The position numbers were made by a program, and so were the translations under genes. A DNA stretch of 21,363 nt from positions 1 to 21,363 of the forward strand of contig JAAVYX010000222.1 of the NCBI GenBank assembly GCA_022791355.1. The letters run 5' to 3'. Below the pieces are notes generated by a model that was given only the letters and a program-made list of their open reading frames with translations, was not told the DNA's origin and searched no databases. Source of the DNA: Clostridiales bacterium (GTDB lineage Bacteria > Bacillota > Clostridia > Oscillospirales > Acutalibacteraceae). Below are positions 7,201 through 12,662 of the stretch, piece by piece; within the stretch, counting starts at the first letter, position 1; every line of letters begins with the position of its first letter.

Positions 7201-9392
7201 ACGATTCCACCACCAGCGAGTTCAGCGTGGACGGACTGGGCAGTAAGGTCATAGGCAAGGGCTGGTCCTTAATCACGGTGACCTGCGACGAGAATAAGCA
7301 CTACTCGGTCTACTTCAACGGCGAGCTGGCCGGCGAGAAAACCCTGAACTTCTCTATTTACGACATCGCCGCCGAAGGCGCCAAGACCACCAAGCGCAAC
7401 CATTCCAACGAGACCGACAACTATTACGGCTATTACTCCATCGGCGGAGCCAACTATTGGTCGGGCAACGCCAACATGGTGGGCTCTGTAGACGATTTCG
7501 TGCTGTACAACCGCGCCCTGTCCCCCGCCGAAATCACCGCCCTGTATCAGAACGAAACGCCGGTCAAGCCGGTGGAACCCACGGCGGCTGAGAAAATCGA
7601 GCAGGCCATCGACGCCATCGGCACGGTGGACTATTCCGTAGCCTGCGGCGAACGGATCGAGGCGGCCCGGGCGGCTTACGACGCGGCCGACGCCGATGTG
7701 CAGAAGGATGTTTCCAACCTGGCCGTCCTCACCAAGGCCGAGGCGGATTACGCCGCCATCTTCAAGGGCGTCCGCAAGGTGGATAACGCCCTGGAGGTCA
7801 CCTCCATCGCGGGTCCCGGCAGCGGCAACGAGCGGTTCGACAAGATGTTCGACGGCAAGCTGAACACCAAGTTCGGCAACTCCAATCACACCGCGCCCAT
7901 TATCTTCTCGGTAGCCAAGCCGGTCACCGCCCGGTACTATTCCTTCACCACCGGTACCGACAGCGGCCAGTGGACCGGCCGGAACCCCAAGAATTGGACC
8001 CTCTACGGCTCCAACAATTACGACGCTCACCGCGGCACCGGCGACTGGACGGTTATCGACGCTGTGACCGACAACAGCGACCTGCCCGACGCCAACTGCG
8101 TGGAGGTGCGCTTCGCCGTGGATACCCCCGTCGCTTACAGCTCCTATAAGCTGGAATTCCCCAATCACAATACATGGCTCCAGCTTACCGAGATCAATCT
8201 GTACGCGGACATCGAGCCGGCTGATTACGCCGCTGTAGACGCGGCCATCGCCAAGATTCCCAAAGACCTGAGCATTTACACCGACGAGTCGGTAGCGGCT
8301 CTGAACGAGGCGGTCGATGCGGTTGTCCGCGATCTGCTCATCACTGAGCAGGAGACGGTAGACGGCTATGCGGCCGCTATCGAAAAGGCCATCAGCCGGC
8401 TGAATCTCAAGGGCGGAGCCGACTATTCCAAGGTCGACGAGGCTATCACCAAGGCCGAGGCTCTGGATCCTAACAACTATAAGGACTTCTCGGCCGTAAC
8501 CGCCGCCGTGGAGGCTGTGGTCCGCGGCAAGCCCCAAACGGAGCAGAGCGTTGTAGACGGTTATGCCACGGCCATTGAGCAGGCTCTCGCCAAACTGGAG
8601 TTCAAGGATGCCGACTACTCCAAGGTCGACGAGGCCCTCGCCAAGGTTGAAGGCTTGGAGCCCAGCAACTACGAGGACTTCTCGGCTGTGACCGCCGCTG
8701 TGGGGGCTGTGGTCCGCGGCAAGAACATCACCGAGCAGGCCGCGGTAGACGCTATGGCCACGGCCATTGAGGAAGCAATCGCCAAGCTGGAACTCAAGCC
8801 GGCCGACTATACGGCTGTGGACGCGGCTCTTGCCAAGGTTCCCGCCGATCTGTCCAGTTACACCGACGAGTCGGTAGCGGCCTTGAACAAGGCTGTAAAC
8901 GCGGTCGTCCGGGATCTGCCCATCACCGAGCAGAAGACGGTGGACGACTATGCCGCCGCTATTGAAAAGGCTGTCAGTCGGTTGAATCTCAAGGGTGGAG
9001 CCGACTACTCCAAGGTCGACGAGGCCCTCGCCATATTTGACACCTTGAATCCCGATGACTATGAGGATTTCTCGGATGTGCTGGCCGCCGTGGACGCGGT
9101 AGTTCGCGGCATGGCTGCCAACGAGCAGGCAGACGTCGACGCCATGGCCAAGGCCATCGAGGACGCTATCGCCAACCTGAAGCCAAAGTCTGATATCGTT
9201 CCCGGCGATATGAATAAGGACGGCAAAGTTACGATCCAGGACGTGATGGAAGCCTGTAAGGTACTGGCCCGCCAGTCGGCCGGTAAGGCCCCCACGGAGG
9301 ATGAGATGAAACGGGGCGACCTGGACGGCGACGACAAATTTACCATCACCGACGTGATGGAAATCTGTAAAATTCTCGCCCGTCAGGCGTAA
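4248..9392 (+). CDS. Exported multidomain SGNH hydrolase with LamG, F5/8C, FIVAR-like repeats and C-terminal dockerin
   Basis: The 1714-residue protein starts with a Sec signal peptide (cleavage after AHA, residue 28). Next come a beta-helix-like region (about 40-290) and an SGNH/GDSL-type hydrolase with block I LGSSVTYG (Ser364), block III STNDAN (Asn430) and block V DNVHP (Asp522, His525). Then follow two related LamG/concanavalin-like domains (about 573-798 and 872-1101), each preceded or followed by a short helical module. An F5/8C (discoidin-like) domain spans about 1175-1322, five FIVAR-like helical repeats of 64-66 residues span 1326-1646, and a type I dockerin spans 1652-1714. SGNH enzymes usually de-esterify acylated polysaccharides; LamG and F5/8C domains usually bind glycans. 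The dockerin would dock it onto a cohesin-bearing scaffold or cell surface. Block I has Ser where Asp is usual and block III has Ser for Gly. The start is fixed by AAGGAGG 7-8 nt upstream. The exact substrate cannot be told. Confidence 0.9.
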   Translation: MNFKRVLASVLSTAMLCSMTLTAIPAHAVDETLADKIAAAKSGDTIALDKDYTEAIVIPEGKKITLDLKGHTLTADANRVVTNNGNLTITDSAGGGRIERTAAGDTTGVLNETAGVLTVKSGVIDITSSNGQSVGIDNKGRIAEISGGDILSKTPSTTTDIYGVRNRPNAVIDLISGGYIYCGITAFNKNAVNAAAIGSGEKDIGDGVISSITGGLFVGEVRTGGNGYGIRSYGQVSSVTGGAFLGSNPDNAVKQETGTINYDIDYGLAPEQDGVRVVLHKSHHYVALRNENEDPIAVYTFDRNGELVQSYGHPAGSYQVYQSDVYQGDTIATLSEADLADFTENTILTVKTSNQPVFYFLGSSVTYGSNNYGNSFADYLEDDYPITVVKRAVSGTTLVNKDSGSYVARMLNQISKNVPMDHLVVQLSTNDANQNQPLGALSDSYELEDLDPTTIIGAMEYIIAYARQTWDADVTFWPGPYWNNDLYRKMYNALFDIQAKWNIGILDYYIRGSMASDAIASDNVHPLEKGYREMTPIAWEYFKDFDRNQLQTPEYKADYKKYNDQANTDGGRMVYMDFEDGTANDSQNRLTPIAGDKVTLNAEGKNGKGVSFVKDRDIGGMLRWKQDEYDPLLYADKGATISMWINPESVTGNGVLFNYGFWGFRFIMAKDGDNLLVSARSHDNNTSEFRVPGFSDLIGKGWSLVTLTCDQNRNYTVYFNGKKAGSQTLTYSLYDIARDGSSTPKRNTADEDNQYYGYYAINGAPYWRNDRDNCMAGTVDDFAIYNRALTDVEVAQLADPSITADQQKIKDAVALIAKLAAYTDTFEADRAAAQAAYDALNVVEKAAVTNLELLEQADTTAFNGKLEKNGGKYVSIDFEDGTAGDMEDRITPIVGSQVSIVEEGKYGQKSAKFTNTKSRDSIIRWKQDEYDPLLYSKDGATISMWVNLESIEGNSVLFNYGFWGYRFILQADGNNSKLRIGARNYDSTTSEFSVDGLGSKVIGKGWSLITVTCDENKHYSVYFNGELAGEKTLNFSIYDIAAEGAKTTKRNHSNETDNYYGYYSIGGANYWSGNANMVGSVDDFVLYNRALSPAEITALYQNETPVKPVEPTAAEKIEQAIDAIGTVDYSVACGERIEAARAAYDAADADVQKDVSNLAVLTKAEADYAAIFKGVRKVDNALEVTSIAGPGSGNERFDKMFDGKLNTKFGNSNHTAPIIFSVAKPVTARYYSFTTGTDSGQWTGRNPKNWTLYGSNNYDAHRGTGDWTVIDAVTDNSDLPDANCVEVRFAVDTPVAYSSYKLEFPNHNTWLQLTEINLYADIEPADYAAVDAAIAKIPKDLSIYTDESVAALNEAVDAVVRDLLITEQETVDGYAAAIEKAISRLNLKGGADYSKVDEAITKAEALDPNNYKDFSAVTAAVEAVVRGKPQTEQSVVDGYATAIEQALAKLEFKDADYSKVDEALAKVEGLEPSNYEDFSAVTAAVGAVVRGKNITEQAAVDAMATAIEEAIAKLELKPADYTAVDAALAKVPADLSSYTDESVAALNKAVNAVVRDLPITEQKTVDDYAAAIEKAVSRLNLKGGADYSKVDEALAIFDTLNPDDYEDFSDVLAAVDAVVRGMAANEQADVDAMAKAIEDAIANLKPKSDIVPGDMNKDGKVTIQDVMEACKVLARQSAGKAPTEDEMKRGDLDGDDKFTITDVMEICKILARQA
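8223..9188 (+). repeat. Five in-frame helical repeats in A-B-C-A'-B' order
   Basis: Units start at 8223, 8421, 8613, 8805 and 9003 (192-198 bp each). All share DY-VD-A-AK, then AVVRG/D, TEQ-VD-YA-AIE-AI--L. Units 1 and 4 share the longer form with YTDESVAALN and RLNLKGGA; units 2, 3 and 5 share the DFS-V-AAV form. The order suggests a multi-unit block duplication inside the gene. Confidence 0.85.
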
Positions 9393-9425
9393 GCAAAAAC
9401 AGGTTTTCCGCATCTGATAAAACAA

Positions 9426-9457
9426 GAAGCGCCGGTGTTATGCAACGCCGGCGCTTC
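9426..9457 (+). terminator. Terminator of the large dockerin gene
   Basis: GAAGCGCCGG (9426-9435) pairs perfectly with CCGGCGCTTC (9448-9457) around a 12-nt loop, 33 nt after the stop codon. The T-tract after it is weak (CCGCTTGTCT), so efficiency is uncertain. Confidence 0.65.
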
Positions 9458-9880
9458 CGCTTGTCTAAAGCCAATATTACATGTTCCGCAGGGCTGTATG
9501 CTCGGATCCCATAGACGTTTTTTCCTGCGCGGCCGCATACAAAACCGGAGAGCGGCAGGCGCACGGCCATACGGCGGCCAGAAGACATAGTTTATACAGC
9601 TATTATAAGCCGAAACAGACCGCAAACGTCTTTTTTTCCTTGACTTTTAATGAAGAAATAGCCAGCCATCCTTCTGTCCCCCATATTATCGATAAATAAA
9701 CATATGCCGTCTGCCGCCAAAAACAATAGGATTAGAAATCCTCTTGGCGCGGCCTGCAAGCAGTCGGGCGCGACGCGGCTATTTTATACCCGGCAGTCCA
9801 AACCAGGCGGCGGGCGCGAATCTGCTCTGTAAAACCCTCGAAGTCCTTGGGGGCGTCCGGGACGTTAAGCATATAACGGC
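9458..9880. other. Intergenic region with no recognised gene
   Basis: Short open frames exist on both strands, but none has a ribosome site or a recognisable domain. The first half is mixed in composition with a T-run (9631-9639). The second half (9735-9860) is GC-rich and could be another unrecognised interspersed repeat. I see no pseudogene I can name. Confidence 0.4.
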
Positions 9881-9920
9881 AAAGCAGCCGTCCGGAAGGT
9901 ATTTTCCGGACGGCTGCTTT
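9881..9920. terminator. Strong hairpin at the end of radC
   Basis: AAAGCAGCCGTCCGGAA (9881-9897) pairs perfectly with 9904-9920 (17 bp, 6-nt loop). It lies one base beyond the radC stop codon on the minus strand. The arm ends supply T-runs on both strands, so it may act in both directions. Confidence 0.75.
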
Positions 9921-9921
9921 G

Positions 9922-10683
9922 TTAGCTTTGTTTGTTTGCCGGCTTCCCGCCTTTTCCCTCGGTTCCATTGTCGGCCTTATTCAGCAAGCTGGGCGGTTTG
10001 GACTGGAGAAAAATACTGCGGAGGCTTTCGGTGTCTGCCATGGAAATGAAATCGTCTTCTACCAGAATGATATGGTCCAGCAGCCGGACGCCCACCGTAT
10101 TGAGCAGATCCCGAATGCGAATGGTGGCCTTTACATCCTGATCGGAGGGCAGGGCCAGCCCGCCGGGATGGTTGTGGCAGAGGATAACGCTGGTGGCCCG
10201 CATACGCAGTACAGCCTCCATAACCTTGCGGGAGCTGAAGCCTACCGCGTTAACCCCGCCTTTGCCCAGCACCTCGAAGCCGGTCACCCGGCAGATATTA
10301 TCCACGCAGAGCAGGGAGACGATCTCCTCTGTAAAGCCTACGTACCGGCCCAGCAGATAATCTCCGATGGCCTCGGTGCTGGTGGCCTTGTAGCGGCGGC
10401 TGGACTTGTCCGCGCTGTAGTACCGGCAGAGGGGCGTGATGAGCTTGAGCAGACAGGCGGCGTTTTGTCCCACCCCCTCTACCTTGAGCAGTTCCTCATA
10501 GGGCGCGTCCAGCGCGCCGGCTAAAGAGCCGAACCGTTCGATTAGAAGGTGGGCCAGCTCGTTGGTGTCCTTTCGGGGGACAGCGTAAAATAACAGCAGT
10601 TCCAATACGTTATGGGGCTCGAAGGATTCCAATCCGTCCCGTAAAAACCGGGCCTTTAAGCGTTCTCTGTGGCCGTCGTGCAA
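9922..10683 (-). CDS. radC: RadC/YicR-family JAMM (MPN+) domain protein
   Basis: The 253-residue protein has an N-terminal helix-hairpin-helix region (NVLELLLFYAVPRKDTNELA, then LLKVEGVGQ) and a C-terminal JAB1/MPN+ domain. The metal motif is HNHPGGLALPSDQD, matching HxHxPxGxxxPSxxD. The family is named for an old radiation phenotype later assigned elsewhere; its true role is unclear, with suggested links to DNA repair or natural competence. It starts with TTG at 10683, supported by a perfect AAGGAGG (complement of 10692-10698) 8 nt upstream. The tail after the domain (about 25 residues, rich in K, G and N) is unusual but plausible. It follows pyrE on the same strand, with a terminator between them, so it probably has its own promoter or depends on read-through. 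Confidence 0.92.
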   Translation of the reverse strand: MHDGHRERLKARFLRDGLESFEPHNVLELLLFYAVPRKDTNELAHLLIERFGSLAGALDAPYEELLKVEGVGQNAACLLKLITPLCRYYSADKSSRRYKATSTEAIGDYLLGRYVGFTEEIVSLLCVDNICRVTGFEVLGKGGVNAVGFSSRKVMEAVLRMRATSVILCHNHPGGLALPSDQDVKATIRIRDLLNTVGVRLLDHIILVEDDFISMADTESLRSIFLQSKPPSLLNKADNGTEGKGGKPANKQS

Positions 10684-10729
10684 TACCGCCGCCTCCTTGC
10701 GCGAAATATGTGGAAAACAAGTCTACAAA

Positions 10730-10762
10730 AAGGGCAATGCACATATGCTGCGCATTGCCCTT
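10730..10762 (-). terminator. Terminator of pyrE
   Basis: On the minus strand AAGGGCAATGC pairs with GCATTGCCCTT (plus coordinates 10730-10740 and 10752-10762, 11 bp, 11-nt loop) and runs into a T-tract (complement of 10727-10731). It begins 15 nt after the pyrE stop. Confidence 0.85.
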
Positions 10763-10777
10763 CCAGCTTCCGTAGGA

Positions 10778-11362
10778 TTACTGGGGCTGCTTGCGGCTGC
10801 CGGGCTTAACCAAAGGCTGCTTGCCCTCCTTGCAGACGGGGCAGTCGCCGGCCTCCCAGGACTGTACGTCCATGGAGATGACCGACTTGACCGGCACCCC
10901 GAAATCGATTTTGCCGCCGGTGCGGTCGACGACAACGCCCACGCCGACCACAAGGCCTCCCGCAGCCTTTACAATGTCGATGACTTCCCGGACCGAGCCG
11001 CCGGTGGTGACCACGTCCTCCACCACCAGCACCCGCTGGCCGGGCTGTATGGAGAAGCCGCGGCGCAGGACCATGACCCCGTCCTCCCGCTCGGTGAAGA
11101 AGTTCTCGCACCCCAAGTGACGGCTGACCTCGTAGGCCATCTGCACGGCGCCTAGGGCTGGGCCGACGACCAGCTGCACGTCGTCGCCCTGAAACTGTTC
11201 GGCCAGGTCGGCGCAAAGCTCCTCGCTGTACTTGGTATTGCGGAAGATTTTGGCGCACTGGAGATATTTATTGGAATGACGGCCGGAGGTCAGTAAAAAA
11301 TGGCCCTCTTGGAGTACGCCGGCTTCCTTGAGCACCTGGATTACCCGTTCTTTGGTCAGCAT
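10778..11362 (-). CDS. pyrE: Orotate phosphoribosyltransferase
   Basis: The 194-residue enzyme joins orotate and PRPP to give orotidine 5'-monophosphate in de novo pyrimidine synthesis. The PRPP loop VLVVEDVVTTGGS is at about 111-123, the substrate-side motif LLTSGRHSNKY at 23-33, and VVGPALGAV at 65-73. The C-terminal CPVCKEGKQPLVKPGSRK matches the clostridial PyrE subgroup, where two Cys close the protein. The ATG is preceded by AGGAG at normal spacing (complement of about 11370-11375). No other pyr genes are adjacent, so it is a stand-alone copy. A sigma-A promoter lies upstream and a terminator downstream. I see no PyrR attenuator. Confidence 0.95.
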   Translation of the reverse strand: MLTKERVIQVLKEAGVLQEGHFLLTSGRHSNKYLQCAKIFRNTKYSEELCADLAEQFQGDDVQLVVGPALGAVQMAYEVSRHLGCENFFTEREDGVMVLRRGFSIQPGQRVLVVEDVVTTGGSVREVIDIVKAAGGLVVGVGVVVDRTGGKIDFGVPVKSVISMDVQSWEAGDCPVCKEGKQPLVKPGSRKQPQ

Positions 11363-11404
11363 ATGTATCCCGCTCCTTTTTATCTATTGATTGCCTGTTT
11401 CTTT

Positions 11405-11433
11405 AGTATACCCTATCTTTCGACTTTTGAAAA
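11405..11433 (-). promoter_or_regulatory. Sigma-A promoter of pyrE
   Basis: On the minus strand TTTTCA (complement of 11428-11433), a 17-bp spacer and TATACT (complement of 11405-11410) form a fair promoter about 42 nt upstream of the pyrE start. A plus-strand TATACT at 11448-11453 may serve the divergent RluA-family gene, making this a shared divergent control region. Confidence 0.65.
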
Positions 11434-11562
11434 GTAGGTTTTTATGATATACTGTCTATAAAAGGTTATGCGTTCATAATTTTGGTTACCGGGCGGGCAG
11501 AGCGGCCGTGAGCAGGCAGGCCGCGGGCGCCTGGGGCCGCGCGCTGCGCGGGGAGGGGTTTT

Positions 11563-12543
11563 GTGAAGCGTTTTGAAATTGGGGCCAACGACGCGGGGCA
11601 GCGTCTCGATAAATTTATCGTCAAGGCCGTGCCCAGGCTGCCCAAGTCCCTTTTGTATAAGTATATCCGGCTGAAAAGGATCAAGGTCAACGGCAAACGG
11701 GCCGAAATCAGCACCCGTCTGGAACCGGGGAGCGTGGTGGAGGCCTATATCAGCGACGAGTTTTTCCAGCCCACAGCGCCCAGGTACGATTTTCTGTCGG
11801 CTCCCGCCCGGCTGGACCTGCTCTATGAGGATGACAATATCCTGCTGGCCGATAAAAAGCAGGGCCTCATTGTCCACCCGGACGAGCACGAGTACCGGGA
11901 CACCCTGATTACCCGCATACAGCGGTATCTGTACGAAAAAGGGGAGTATGACCCGGCCGACGAGCACAGCTTCCGCCCGGCCCTGGCCAACCGGATCGAC
12001 CGGAACACCGGCGGTATTGTGATCGCGGCCAAAAACGCCGCCGCCCTGCGTATGCTCTGCGACAAGATCAAATCCCGGGAAATCGAGAAGCGGTATCTGG
12101 CCGTGGCCCACGGACTGTTTACGAAAAAGCACGCCCTGCTGGAGGGGCAGCTGACCAAAAACGAGGAGAAAAACCAGGTTTTCCTCACCCGGTCGGCCAC
12201 GGCCGGCAGCCGTACCGTGCGCACCGAGTATACCGTGCTGCGGGAGAAGCGGCGGCCCGACCTGAGCCTTCTGGAGGTCAACCTCCTCACCGGCCGCACC
12301 CATCAGATCCGGGCCCATCTGGCCTCCATCGGCCACCCCCTGCTGGGAGACGGCAAGTACGGGGTCAACCAGGCCGACCGGCGGATGGGGTTCAAGCATC
12401 AGGCCCTCTACTCCTACCGGCTGACCTTCCGTTTCCAAGGCGACGGGGGCGTTTTGGAGTACCTGAACGGGAAAACCTTCCAGGTCCCCAAAGTCTGGTT
12501 CGCCGAGGAGCTGTTTGATTACGCGCTGTTGGCTGAGGAGTAG
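11563..12543 (+). CDS. RluA-family 23S rRNA-type pseudouridine synthase
   Basis: The 326-residue protein has an N-terminal S4 RNA-binding domain (QRLDKFIVKAVPRLPKSLLY and KVNGKRAEIST, about 12-60) and an RluA catalytic domain. The catalytic Asp is Asp146 in NRIDRNTGG (usual form HRLDRxTSG). The later motif LLTGRTHQIRAHLASIGHPL is also present. Such enzymes isomerise uridines in rRNA, often at helix 37 or 69 of 23S rRNA. The His to Asn and Ser to Gly changes near the active site place it in a clostridial subgroup (RluC/D-like without a fixed target). It starts with GTG at 11563 after GGGGAGG. The leader (11490-11555) is very GC-rich and could fold. It diverges from pyrE. Confidence 0.9.
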   Translation: MKRFEIGANDAGQRLDKFIVKAVPRLPKSLLYKYIRLKRIKVNGKRAEISTRLEPGSVVEAYISDEFFQPTAPRYDFLSAPARLDLLYEDDNILLADKKQGLIVHPDEHEYRDTLITRIQRYLYEKGEYDPADEHSFRPALANRIDRNTGGIVIAAKNAAALRMLCDKIKSREIEKRYLAVAHGLFTKKHALLEGQLTKNEEKNQVFLTRSATAGSRTVRTEYTVLREKRRPDLSLLEVNLLTGRTHQIRAHLASIGHPLLGDGKYGVNQADRRMGFKHQALYSYRLTFRFQGDGGVLEYLNGKTFQVPKVWFAEELFDYALLAEE

Positions 12544-12662
12544 ACGGGGGGAGCGGAGGGCCTTTAGAAAGTGAACGGTTGACACAAAAATTAATTTTAC
12601 TGGAAAAATCTCTTATCCTGATATCAATAATATTCATCTGCGTTAAACAAGGAGAGAGGATT

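Noticed and set aside
7269..9425. 718-codon open frame on the minus strand
   Set aside because: It is the mirror of the dockerin gene: its periodic V/G/L composition comes from the repetitive GC-rich coding strand. It has no ribosome site, signal or domain.
11413..12585. 390-codon minus-strand open frame opposite the pseudouridine synthase
   Set aside because: The plus strand encodes a full RluA-family protein with catalytic Asp; the reverse frame shows no family motifs.
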